Assembly: GCA_904393835.1 (NCBI GenBank)
Contig: CAJFNC010000007.1
Location: forward strand, 29,192-93,191
Source: an uncultured Ruminococcus sp.
GTDB lineage: Bacteria; Bacillota; Clostridia; Oscillospirales; Acutalibacteraceae
Direction: 5' to 3'
DNA: 64,000 nucleotides
The notes under the pieces are model-generated. The model saw only the letters and a list, made by a program, of their open reading frames with translations. It searched no databases and was not told the DNA's origin. Every line of letters starts with the position of its first letter. Position 1 is the stretch's first letter. Below, piece by piece: positions 17,290 through 25,219 of the stretch. Made by a program: the position numbers and the translations under genes.

Positions 17290-19038
17290 TTATTCAAATT
17301 CTATACGCTCGTAGGTTTTTACACCCTTGCTGTTTGATGCGTTCAATTCAAGAACACCGATATTGTCTTCTTTATCGGCTGTGACTGTAACTTTATCGCC
17401 GTTTTTATATTCAACTGCTTTTCCGCCGTTTATTGAATATGTTGCATTATCGGTATTTGAACAAGTTAATGTGACCTCAACCGAATCTCCGTCGGTAAAT
17501 ACAAACGAAGTATCGTCGGCAACGCCTACCTGCGCACATTCAGCATAATTTGTGTAGCCCTCATTATAAAGAACTACAACGGAATTTTCCTTAATGGGAG
17601 TTTCGCAAGTCATTTTACCGTCTTTGACAATGTATTCTGTTTTTTCATCGACACGGTCAACATATGTACCGTCATCAAGGTTTGTTTCAAAATTAACTTC
17701 CTTTTCACCTGACGTGTTAACTATAACAGCACCCTTGTTTCCTCTTTCAATCATAAGGATTGTTGAATCCATATCGGGATTAACAAGGTTTTCTTCTTCG
17801 CCGTTCATTGCAGTTCTGAAGAAATTAACTGCGGATACACGCTTATCCTTATACATATCGTCACCCTGAGTACCGATTCGGTTCATTCCCCACTCATCGG
17901 TTTCCGAGGAATTATAGGGACGGTCAAAAAACAGCGGAGTACCGTCTTTGCGAGCCGTAATTATTGCCCAACCCAAGATAACCTGGTCTTTTGTAAGCTG
18001 ACTCCAAGTGCCGTCATTTATGTAGTTATCGTGCGACTCTACCCATGTAACGATATTAGCGGGAGCATCGCCGATCCAGTAATCCGTAACAGAGCTTGTA
18101 TCTACCGAATCAATCATCAAAGCCGAACGAATTTTGCTGCCGTAAGTGCTTGAGGTAGTTCTGCCTATCTCATCAATATAATCCGCAAGCCTGTCATTGT
18201 TACCCTGAAGAACTTCACCGTAAACGAACATATTTTCTGCATTGTCCATTTCGCCTAGCGCGCGTTCCCAGAAATTATTCTTAAAACCGTCGTCTTCTTT
18301 CGGGTCATCAGGCAACCCGATATGCTTTGCCGTGTCATATCTGAAACCGTCCGCGCCGCATTCAATACAGTCGTTTATGTAATCAATAAAGTAATCCTGA
18401 AAAGACGGTCTTTCGGTATTGATATCTGGCAAGCCTCCCATTTTGTAAGTAGTACAGGCAAGTCTGTCGCTGTAATCGGTAAGGTCATACTGATTGTTTT
18501 TGTGATACAGGGTTTCAAGGCTGCCGCCGCCTGCGTTTATTAAATCCTGACTCACCTCTGAAGTTTCGGGAGTAGTATGGTTAGCAATTACGTCAACAAT
18601 AACCTTGATGCCGTATTTATCAGCCTCTTCACACATTGCTTTAAATTCGTCCCTTGTTCCAAGCTGATAGTTACCGATTTTAAAATCAGTGGGCTGGTAA
18701 TGATAATACCATTTTCCGTCTCCGTACAAGTTCATTCCGCCGTCTTCACCTTCAAGGCACTCATTAATCGGAGAGGTCTGAACTGCGGTAAATCCTGCCG
18801 CCGCGATATCCGCCATTGATTGTTTTATGGTATTAAAATCCCAACAGAAAGCCTGCAATATTGCTCCGTCCTCTACCTTATCGGCAGTTTTGAAATCAAC
18901 CGATTCTTCTTTTGCCGAATCGGTAGTTTGTGAACTGCTGTCGGCAGTTTCACTTGTTGTGTTGCAGCCGGAAACAATTGCTGCCGAGCCTGCAATTATT
19001 GCGGTAGTAAGTAAACATGCCGTTATTCTCTTTAACAT
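17290..19038 (-). CDS. Cell-surface lipoprotein alpha-amylase, GH13 (AmyE-like, subfamily 28 type)
   Basis: A 582-residue exported endo-alpha-1,4-glucanase. The signal peptide ends in the lipobox VSGC (Cys near residue 24), followed by a Ser/Thr linker. The GH13 barrel has region I DVIANHT, region II GFRYDTAKH (nucleophile Asp near 232), region III YGEVLQG (acid/base Glu near 272) and region IV ESHDNY (near 333). The segment GFTAVQTSPIN followed by YQPTDFKIGN closely parallels B. subtilis AmyE, hence the subfamily call. The C-terminal 90 residues form a beta-rich domain that may bind starch. There is no dockerin: it is anchored by lipid rather than in the cellulosome-like complex. The start at 19036-19038 precedes the signal peptide; the longer frame lacks support. 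Confidence 0.92.
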   Translation of the reverse strand: MLKRITACLLTTAIIAGSAAIVSGCNTTSETADSSSQTTDSAKEESVDFKTADKVEDGAILQAFCWDFNTIKQSMADIAAAGFTAVQTSPINECLEGEDGGMNLYGDGKWYYHYQPTDFKIGNYQLGTRDEFKAMCEEADKYGIKVIVDVIANHTTPETSEVSQDLINAGGGSLETLYHKNNQYDLTDYSDRLACTTYKMGGLPDINTERPSFQDYFIDYINDCIECGADGFRYDTAKHIGLPDDPKEDDGFKNNFWERALGEMDNAENMFVYGEVLQGNNDRLADYIDEIGRTTSSTYGSKIRSALMIDSVDTSSVTDYWIGDAPANIVTWVESHDNYINDGTWSQLTKDQVILGWAIITARKDGTPLFFDRPYNSSETDEWGMNRIGTQGDDMYKDKRVSAVNFFRTAMNGEEENLVNPDMDSTILMIERGNKGAVIVNTSGEKEVNFETNLDDGTYVDRVDEKTEYIVKDGKMTCETPIKENSVVVLYNEGYTNYAECAQVGVADDTSFVFTDGDSVEVTLTCSNTDNATYSINGGKAVEYKNGDKVTVTADKEDNIGVLELNASNSKGVKTYERIEFE

Positions 19039-19210
19039 AAAGTCACCAACTTTCAAACTTCTAAATGTTTTGTTTTCAAAACACATAATATTATAACATA
19101 TAGTTTAAGTAATTAAAATACTTTTGGCTGATTTTAACAAAAATATTTTAAATTTTACAATTTCAAAATAATTAGTGTATTTACGAATACATACGAAAAC
19201 ATTTGATATA

Positions 19211-19239
19211 TTGAGTTTAAATATATTTTGTACTATAAT
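19211..19239 (+). promoter_or_regulatory. Predicted sigma-A promoter for the GT2-GtrA gene
   Basis: TTGAGT (19211-19216) and TATAAT (19234-19239) are 17 bp apart, with the GGAGGG ribosome binding site about 18 bp further on. Confidence 0.7.
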
Positions 19240-19266
19240 AATATTATCAATCCGCAGGAGGGAATT

Positions 19267-20301
19267 ATGAGTCACGCCATTATTATTTCACTGTATAAAA
19301 TAAGTGATATTACACTAAAACTTTGCAGTAAGCTAAATGATTTAGGCGCAGAACATATCGTGGTCGTGAACGACGGATGCCCTACCGACAATGACTTTTT
19401 CAATGAACTCGTGAGCATCGGCTGCAATATCGTGAACTTGAAAGCCGAAAGCGGAAAAGGAAAATGTATTAAAGCAGGTATAAAATTTGCTCACAACAAT
19501 TTGCATAATATAGACGGATACATAACTGCCGACGCTGACGGGCAGCACAAAGCGGAAGACATTATGAAAGTGAGCAGAGCGCTTGAATTAAGGCCGGACA
19601 GCCTTGTGCTCGGCAAAAGAAACCTGAAAAAATCAAAAGCTCCGCTTATTGTAAAATTCGGTCATAGGATTTCTTCAATATATTTTAAAATAATTACAGG
19701 TACAAGCTGTAAAGATACACAAACAGGATTAAGGGGTATTCCCGCGACTCTATATGACTTGGCTGTTTCCACGGCAGGAAACCGCTTTGATTATGAGATG
19801 AATTTTCTGACTAAATGCGCTGACAGGAAAGTGCCGCTTTATTTTGTGGATATTACGACTGATTACAGTTGCAGCAACATAAGCAATTACAGGATTGTAA
19901 AAGATACATATCTCATATATAAAACGCCCTTGAGATTCGCAACAGCATCTATAGGCTGTACTGTAGTGGATCTCATTTTATTCACTCTGTTTGCATATTT
20001 GCTTCCGTCAAAATTTGTATTTAGTGTCGCTTTGGCAACACTTTTGGCAAGAATTGTGTCGGGAGCATTGAATTTTTCAATAAATCGACATATTATATTT
20101 GCAAACGACGGAAAAGCTAAAACACAGGCGTTGAGATTTTTTGTACTGTTTTTTATTATTATGTGTTTAAGTATGCTTATTGTTTCTGCACTATCCTTTT
20201 TACCCGTTCCGGTCACTTTAATAAAAGCAATCGTAGATATATTACTATGGACGGTAAACTATACTTGTCAAAGAAAGTGGGTATTTAAAAACAGTAAATA
20301 A
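19267..20301 (+). CDS. Glycosyltransferase family 2 fused to a GtrA-type membrane domain
   Basis: A 344-residue protein. Residues 1-205 are a GT-A fold: VNDGCPTDN near 37-45, DADGQHKAEDI (the metal-binding DxD region) near 93-103, and DTQTGLRG near 158-165. Residues about 215-340 contain four hydrophobic spans of the GtrA family, ending in the basic sequence QRKWVFKN. Such fusions transfer a sugar from a nucleotide donor to polyprenyl phosphate and help flip it, for wall-polymer or glycan decoration. The start at MSHAI is fixed by AGGAGGG 4-5 bases upstream. It is a single-gene unit. Confidence 0.87.
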   Translation: MSHAIIISLYKISDITLKLCSKLNDLGAEHIVVVNDGCPTDNDFFNELVSIGCNIVNLKAESGKGKCIKAGIKFAHNNLHNIDGYITADADGQHKAEDIMKVSRALELRPDSLVLGKRNLKKSKAPLIVKFGHRISSIYFKIITGTSCKDTQTGLRGIPATLYDLAVSTAGNRFDYEMNFLTKCADRKVPLYFVDITTDYSCSNISNYRIVKDTYLIYKTPLRFATASIGCTVVDLILFTLFAYLLPSKFVFSVALATLLARIVSGALNFSINRHIIFANDGKAKTQALRFFVLFFIIMCLSMLIVSALSFLPVPVTLIKAIVDILLWTVNYTCQRKWVFKNSK

Positions 20302-20304
20302 TTT

Positions 20305-20341
20305 ATACATCGTATGCAACCAGTCATCCGATGTATTTTTC
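20305..20341 (+). terminator. Intrinsic terminator after the GT2-GtrA gene
   Basis: ATACATCG (20305-20312) pairs with CGATGTAT (20329-20336), followed by TTTTTC. Confidence 0.75.
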
Positions 20342-20463
20342 AAAGCTTTTCTTTTATCAAAACAAGCATCGCATTGCACTGCAAATTCAGTAAGGAGATT
20401 GTATCACACTGCTGAATTTTGATACCGGACCCCGCCTATAAAGTCGGGGAAAATTATTCTGTT
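20341..20463. repeat. Structured 123-bp intergenic element, copy A
   Basis: Aligns over its full length with 60618-60740. Predicted pairings are TATCA with TGATA (outer), AAATTCAG with CTGAATTT (inner), and a separate 3' hairpin CCCCG with CGGGG. The block GGAGATTGTATC in the apical region and CGCCTA in the last hairpin are shared by both copies. It lies between two converging terminators and overlaps no gene. Confidence 0.7.
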
Positions 20464-20467
20464 CAAT

Positions 20468-20511
20468 ATATCAAAATTAAATACTGCCAATGCAAAAGCA
20501 CTGACAGTATT
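20468..20511 (-). terminator. Intrinsic terminator after the flavodiiron gene
   Basis: AATACTGTCAGTGC pairs with GCATTGGCAGTATT around TTTT, followed by TTTAATTTT on the minus strand. Confidence 0.7.
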
Positions 20512-20542
20512 ATATATAAGATAAATTATTAAATTATGCTGA

Positions 20543-21703
20543 TTACGCTAAAATTTCATCGGCTAGTTTTTCAAGCTGTGCGATATTTTCTTTGGTAATT
20601 GAAGAACGGATAGTAACTGTATCGGGTACAATTTCAATATTTTTCATATCTTCAAAATAGCCTTTCATAATCTTTCCTGCCATCGGTCCCCATGAACCGT
20701 TTTCAACAACAGCAACCTTTCTGTTTCTGTATGTCTTGATTGCAAGATGATGGAGAAAATCATTCATGCTCGGGAAAAGTCCGCCGTCATATGTAGGTGC
20801 AAGAACAACCATTTTACTGTAACGGAACGCAGACTCTACATTTTCAGATACGTCACTTCTTGAAAGATCGGAAATTACAACCTTTTTATCTGTTTTTGAG
20901 CAAAGAATCTCGTAGAGTTTATGAGCTGCCTGAGCTGTGTTACCGTGAATGGACGCAAACGCAATAAATACGCCGTCAGTTTCGGGCTCGTATTTGCTCC
21001 ATATGTCGTACAGATTAATATAGTAACCGATATTGTCTGTTAAAACAGGACCATGAAGCGGACAGATTTTTTGAATTTCAAGAGCAGCTGCCTTTTTGAG
21101 CAGGTTCTGCACCTGTAAACCGTATTTGCCTACAATATTGAAGTAATATCTTCTTGCTTCGCAAGCCCAGCTGTCGTCATAATCAAGAGCACCGAATTTG
21201 CCGAAACCGTCAGCGGAGAAAAGAATTTTTTCAGTGCTTTCATAAGAAACCATAACCTCGGGCCAATGAACCATCGGCGCCATATAGAAAGTAAGCTTAT
21301 GTTTGCCAAGATCTAATGTGTCGCCTTCTTTAACAGAAATGGTTCTGCCCGTAAGGTCAAAATTGAAAAATTGAGGAAGCATATTAAAAGTCTTTACGTT
21401 TCCGACAAGCTTCATTTCGGGATATTTTTCGGTAAGAACGCCGATGTTTGCGGCATGGTCAGGCTCAAGGTGGCTGATTACAAGATAGTCGGGATTTTTT
21501 CCGTCTAACTCATGCTCAAGTATTTCAAGCCATTCGTCAGTTTTTCTCTTATCAACAGTGTCCATTATAGTGATTTTATCATCAATAATCAGATAAGAGT
21601 TGTATGAAACACCATGCGGAACAGGATACTGACTTTCAAACAAATCAATATCCTTATCATCTACACCGATATATTTAATGCTGTCTGAAATCCTAATTTT
21701 CAT
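20543..21703 (-). CDS. fprA: Flavodiiron protein (A-type flavoprotein, O2/NO reductase)
   Basis: A 386-residue cytosolic enzyme that reduces O2 (or NO) with four electrons and protects anaerobes. Residues 1-245 form a metallo-beta-lactamase fold with the diiron ligand motif HLEPDH (near 79-84), further ligands in PMVHWPE (near 145) and a CPLHGP loop near 224. Residues about 250-386 form a flavodoxin domain with FMN-binding FASIHGNTA near 255-263. It lacks a C-terminal rubredoxin, so a separate electron donor is needed. The ATG follows GGAGCG. Its own promoter (21735-21763) and terminator indicate a monocistronic unit. Confidence 0.93.
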   Translation of the reverse strand: MKIRISDSIKYIGVDDKDIDLFESQYPVPHGVSYNSYLIIDDKITIMDTVDKRKTDEWLEILEHELDGKNPDYLVISHLEPDHAANIGVLTEKYPEMKLVGNVKTFNMLPQFFNFDLTGRTISVKEGDTLDLGKHKLTFYMAPMVHWPEVMVSYESTEKILFSADGFGKFGALDYDDSWACEARRYYFNIVGKYGLQVQNLLKKAAALEIQKICPLHGPVLTDNIGYYINLYDIWSKYEPETDGVFIAFASIHGNTAQAAHKLYEILCSKTDKKVVISDLSRSDVSENVESAFRYSKMVVLAPTYDGGLFPSMNDFLHHLAIKTYRNRKVAVVENGSWGPMAGKIMKGYFEDMKNIEIVPDTVTIRSSITKENIAQLEKLADEILA

Positions 21704-21734
21704 AATTTATCGCTCCTTCTGTTTATTAAGTTTT

Positions 21735-21763
21735 ATTATACTATGTTTTGTGCGATAAATCAA
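21735..21763 (-). promoter_or_regulatory. Predicted sigma-A promoter for the flavodiiron gene
   Basis: TTGATT (21758-21763) and TATAAT (21735-21740) on the minus strand are separated by 17 bp. The start codon is about 30 bp downstream. Confidence 0.7.
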
Positions 21764-21906
21764 CATTTTAACATATTTTTAATTATAACTTCGTATCATT
21801 CATATGCAGAAAAAACGCAACAATCATTCTGACTTTTGTCACTGACAAAGTGTATCAGCCAAAAGCGTAGTTTATCGGCATAAACAACATCTGAGCTGTT
21901 AACGAC

Positions 21907-21943
21907 CAAAAGAGTGCAGTGATGTTTGTCACTACACTCTTTT
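21907..21943 (-). terminator. Intrinsic terminator overlapping the stop codon of an LRR-dockerin gene
   Basis: AAAAGAGTGTAGTGA pairs with TCACTGCACTCTTTT on the minus strand, with one mismatch. The gene's TAG stop (21932-21934) lies inside the 5' arm, so the last codons form part of the stem. Confidence 0.75.
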
Positions 21944-23479
21944 AAATCTGTTATATATTGTTTCAATTAATCCGGCTGCAAATTTTTGGATAACTGTCAC
22001 ATCGCTTACATTCACTTCGCCGTCACCGTTTGCATCAGCTACCGCCTTCTGCTCAGTGGTAAATTCCACACTGCCTGCTATTCCCTTTTGTATCAACGTA
22101 GCGTCGTTTATACTTATTTCATTATCGCCGTTTACATCACCTGTCAAGGCTCCCGATGCGCCGAGAGCAACAAATTTTATGCCGTATTCCTTGGCATATT
22201 TTTCAGCGGCAGTATTTTTATAGCCGTATATAACTGACAGATAATAAATGTTAAAAGCGTCCTCTTCAATTGTCGTTACCCCTGCGGGAACAGTTACACT
22301 GTCAATGGTACTTCCGTGAAATGCATATTCTTTAATTGTATCAACGCTGTCTGGAACAGTATATCCTGAGCTCTCCTTACCGCACGGATACTGTATAAGC
22401 ACGGTTTTAGTCTTATTAAACAGTACGCCGTCCTTCGATGAATAATTCTTGTTCGTGCTATCGACGTCTATGCTTTTCATATTGTCGCAATAATTAAATG
22501 CATAATCGCCGATTGAGGTCACGGTATAGGGGATTTTTATACTTTTAATTCCGTCGCTGTTGTAAAATGCGCTTTCTTCGATTTCAACTACACCGATAGG
22601 AATAGTCAAACTGCTTAAATTATTGCATTGGTAAAATGCTAAGCTTTTAATTGTTTTTACGCTGCTCGGAATCGAATAACTTGTATTATTTTTATTGCAT
22701 GGGTACGTGATAAGTTCGGTTTTAGTCTTGTTAAACAGCACCCCGTCCTGTGATGAATAATTCTTGTTTTTGCTGTCAACACTTATACTTTTCATCATGT
22801 CGCAATAAAGAACCATGTCATCTCCGATTTCCTCAACGCTTGCCGGAATTATAAGACTTTGCAGGGAATTGCAGAACATAAAAGCTTTTTTGCCTATTGT
22901 TTTTATTCCGTTTTCAAGCGTTACACTTTTCAGTTTTTCGCAATAAGCAAACGCGCTTCTGCCTATTGATTTTACACTTCCGGGAATTGTTATGCTCGAC
23001 AGGCTTATGCAGTCATTGAAAGCAGAGTCTCCTATTGAAGTCAGTCTGTCGGGAAGCGTTATGCTTTGCAGTTTTTCGCAGTAATTGAAAGCATAATCTC
23101 CTATTGATGTCAAACTATCGGGAAGCGTTACGCTTACCAGATTTTCACATCTGCCAAAGGCTTCGTGCCCTATAGAGGTTACGCCCTCCGGTATAGTTAC
23201 ATATTTTATGTCTTTACATTGAAGGAAGCACAAAGATCCGATTTGGGTCACTTTTTTGCCGTCAAGTGTACTCGGAATTTGAAGCGATGTATCACTTCCA
23301 TGGTAGCCGGATAAAAATACCGTACCGTCATCAAGCGCCTTGTAGTCAAAGTCACCTGAGGTATAGGTGTAGGTTGCCGCCTCAACCTTAAGCGTACCTG
23401 TAGATGCAAGCGGCAGGCTTACAGCAGAAAACACTGCAAGTGCAGAACAGATAACTGCCAAAATTTTGTTCTTTTTCAT
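21932..23479 (-). CDS. Secreted BspA-type leucine-rich-repeat protein with C-terminal dockerin
   Basis: A 515-residue exported protein. Residues 1-35 are a signal peptide. Residues about 60-430 hold many LRR_5 repeats of the form FxxCxxLxSxTIPxxVTSIGxxAF, typical of Treponema/Bacteroides BspA surface proteins. Two repeats are interrupted by a KNKNYSSxDGVLFNKTKTxL insertion. Residues about 443-505 form a type I dockerin with two Ca-binding loops (GDVNGDNEISINDA and ADANGDGEVNVSDV). The dockerin should attach it to a cohesin. The signal peptide is nearly identical to that of the next paralogue upstream. Its partner and ligand are unknown; adhesion to substrate or host is the usual inference. 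Confidence 0.9.
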   Translation of the reverse strand: MKKNKILAVICSALAVFSAVSLPLASTGTLKVEAATYTYTSGDFDYKALDDGTVFLSGYHGSDTSLQIPSTLDGKKVTQIGSLCFLQCKDIKYVTIPEGVTSIGHEAFGRCENLVSVTLPDSLTSIGDYAFNYCEKLQSITLPDRLTSIGDSAFNDCISLSSITIPGSVKSIGRSAFAYCEKLKSVTLENGIKTIGKKAFMFCNSLQSLIIPASVEEIGDDMVLYCDMMKSISVDSKNKNYSSQDGVLFNKTKTELITYPCNKNNTSYSIPSSVKTIKSLAFYQCNNLSSLTIPIGVVEIEESAFYNSDGIKSIKIPYTVTSIGDYAFNYCDNMKSIDVDSTNKNYSSKDGVLFNKTKTVLIQYPCGKESSGYTVPDSVDTIKEYAFHGSTIDSVTVPAGVTTIEEDAFNIYYLSVIYGYKNTAAEKYAKEYGIKFVALGASGALTGDVNGDNEISINDATLIQKGIAGSVEFTTEQKAVADANGDGEVNVSDVTVIQKFAAGLIETIYNRFKRV

Positions 23480-23576
23480 AATATTACTCCTCAGATTTAT
23501 TTTTAGAATCTTGCAAAAGTATTATATAAAATTACTGATATATTTATTTAAACAGACGTGCTTCAGACATTCAAGC

Positions 23577-23600
23577 AAAAGGTGCGTTACCGCACTTTTA
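23577..23600 (-). terminator. Intrinsic terminator after the second LRR-dockerin gene
   Basis: AAAAGTGCG pairs with CGCACCTTT (one G-T pair) around GTAA, followed by TGCTTGAATG. It lies 9 bp past the stop codon of the gene ending at 23609. Confidence 0.6.
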
Positions 23601-23608
23601 AGTCTGCT

Positions 23609-25069
23609 TTATATTGATTGTATCAAGCCTATTGAAAATTCCTGAATAGTTGTTGCGTCCAGTATATCTACTTTTCCGTCATAATTCACGTCTGCGGCAA
23701 GCGTCTGTTCTATAGTAAATTTCATAGCTCCTACAATAGCCTTTTGAACACGGACAGCGTCGTTTATGTTAATTTTACCGTCGCCGTTTATGTCTCCCGC
23801 AACGATATTTTCTGTACTGAGAGCTGTAAATTTTATGTCGTTTTTATCGGCGTACTGCTCTGCCACAGTACCTGTATAACCGTAAATTATTGACAGCTTT
23901 CCTCCTCTAAAAGCGTCGGAGCCGATACCTTTTATTCCGGCGGGAATAACTACTCTGTCCAAACAACCGACATCACGAAATGCTTCGCCATTTATTAATA
24001 CTACACTGTTCGGGACAATGTAACTAATATTCTCTTTGCCGCCGGGGTATTGCATAAGCACGGTTTTATCCTTGTTAAACAACACGCCTTCCGCCGATAC
24101 AAAATTTTTGTTTTTACTGTCAACTGCTATGCTTTTAAGGCTGTCACAGGCGGCAAACGCATAATAACCTATTGAAGTTACGGTATAAGGAATTGTGACG
24201 CTCCTTAAGCTGTCATTATTATAAAATACGCTTTCTCCGATTTTAACAACGCCTGTCGGAATTGTCACATTACGCAGGGCACAGCAATTTTTAAACGCCA
24301 TCGTTTTAATCGTTTTTACTTTGCCGGGAATTGAATAGCTGATATTATTTTTACTGCACGGATATGTGATAAGTTCGGTTTTATCCTTGTTAAAAAGCAC
24401 GCCCTCCCGTGATGAATAATTTCTGTTTTTGCCGTCAACATTTATACTTTTCAGACTGTCGCAATCAATAAACATATAATCTTCCATTGTTTCAACACTT
24501 TCGGGGATTGTTATTGTTTGCAAAGACTTGCAACCTACAAAAGCATTTTTGTTTATTGTTTTTATGCCGTTTTTAAGCGTTATGCTTTGCAGCTTTTTAC
24601 AATAGCGAAAAGCTTCGCTGTCTATTAATGTTACACTGCCGGGAATTGCAATACTCGACAGGCTCTCGCAACCATAAAAAGCAGACGCCCCTATTGAGGT
24701 CAGGCGGTCGGGAAGTGCGATGTTTGCCAAATTTTTACACCACAAAAATGCATGATCGTCTATCGAGGTTACGCCGTTAGGTATGGTTACATCTTTTACG
24801 ATATTGCAAAAACTAAAAGCATTTTTCCCTATTTTGGTCACCTTTTTGCCGTCAATGATGCTCGGGATTTGAAGTGATGAATCATTTCCTACATATTTGG
24901 AAACAGATACAGTTCCGTCATCAAGAACATTGTATTTATAATCGCCTGAGATACAGGTATCGGTTGCCGCCTCAACCTTAAGTGCACCTGTTGATGCAAG
25001 CGGCAGACTTACAGCTGAAAATACTGCAAGCGCCGAGCAAATAACTGCCAAAATTTTGTTCTTTTTCAT
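23609..25069 (-). CDS. Secreted BspA-type leucine-rich-repeat protein with C-terminal dockerin (paralogue)
   Basis: A 486-residue paralogue of the neighbour at 21932-23479. It has the same signal peptide opening (MKKNKILAVICSALAVFSAV), about twelve LRR_5 repeats, the same GVLFNKDKT insertions and a C-terminal dockerin (GDINGDGKININDA and ADVNYDGKVDILDA, about 422-482). The conserved Asp/Asn Ca2+ positions are intact in both loops. The start is the ATG at 25067-25069 behind GAGGAG; a longer frame adds 35 residues before the signal peptide and is rejected. It has its own promoter at 25109-25137. The pair reflects tandem duplication, with repeats diverging faster than the signal peptides. Confidence 0.9.
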   Translation of the reverse strand: MKKNKILAVICSALAVFSAVSLPLASTGALKVEAATDTCISGDYKYNVLDDGTVSVSKYVGNDSSLQIPSIIDGKKVTKIGKNAFSFCNIVKDVTIPNGVTSIDDHAFLWCKNLANIALPDRLTSIGASAFYGCESLSSIAIPGSVTLIDSEAFRYCKKLQSITLKNGIKTINKNAFVGCKSLQTITIPESVETMEDYMFIDCDSLKSINVDGKNRNYSSREGVLFNKDKTELITYPCSKNNISYSIPGKVKTIKTMAFKNCCALRNVTIPTGVVKIGESVFYNNDSLRSVTIPYTVTSIGYYAFAACDSLKSIAVDSKNKNFVSAEGVLFNKDKTVLMQYPGGKENISYIVPNSVVLINGEAFRDVGCLDRVVIPAGIKGIGSDAFRGGKLSIIYGYTGTVAEQYADKNDIKFTALSTENIVAGDINGDGKININDAVRVQKAIVGAMKFTIEQTLAADVNYDGKVDILDATTIQEFSIGLIQSI

Positions 25070-25108
25070 AATATTACTCCTCTTTATTATGTTAATGAGT
25101 CGAAAGTA

Positions 25109-25137
25109 ATTATACAATATTTGTTTATATTTTGCAA
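25109..25137 (-). promoter_or_regulatory. Predicted sigma-A promoter for the LRR-dockerin gene
   Basis: TTGCAA (25132-25137) and TATAAT (25109-25114) on the minus strand are separated by 17 bp. The promoter lies within the longer rejected reading frame. Confidence 0.7.
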
Positions 25138-25175
25138 TAGCTTCCAAAATTTTTTGCAAATGATTGTTTCTCATA

Positions 25176-25207
25176 AAAAAGTCCGCAGAAAAATCTGCGG
25201 ACTTTTT
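25176..25207 (-). terminator. Strong intrinsic terminator after the pullulanase operon
   Basis: A 14-bp perfect stem, AAAAAGTCCGCAGA with TCTGCGGACTTTTT, is flanked by A/T runs on both sides and could work in both directions. Confidence 0.85.
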
Positions 25208-25219
25208 AATAATATCAGA

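Noticed and set aside
21932..25069. Tandem repeats in this span as a CRISPR array or DNA satellite
   Set aside because: The periodicity is coding (LRR_5 repeats of about 22-23 codons) and degenerate at the DNA level, with no constant repeats or spacers.
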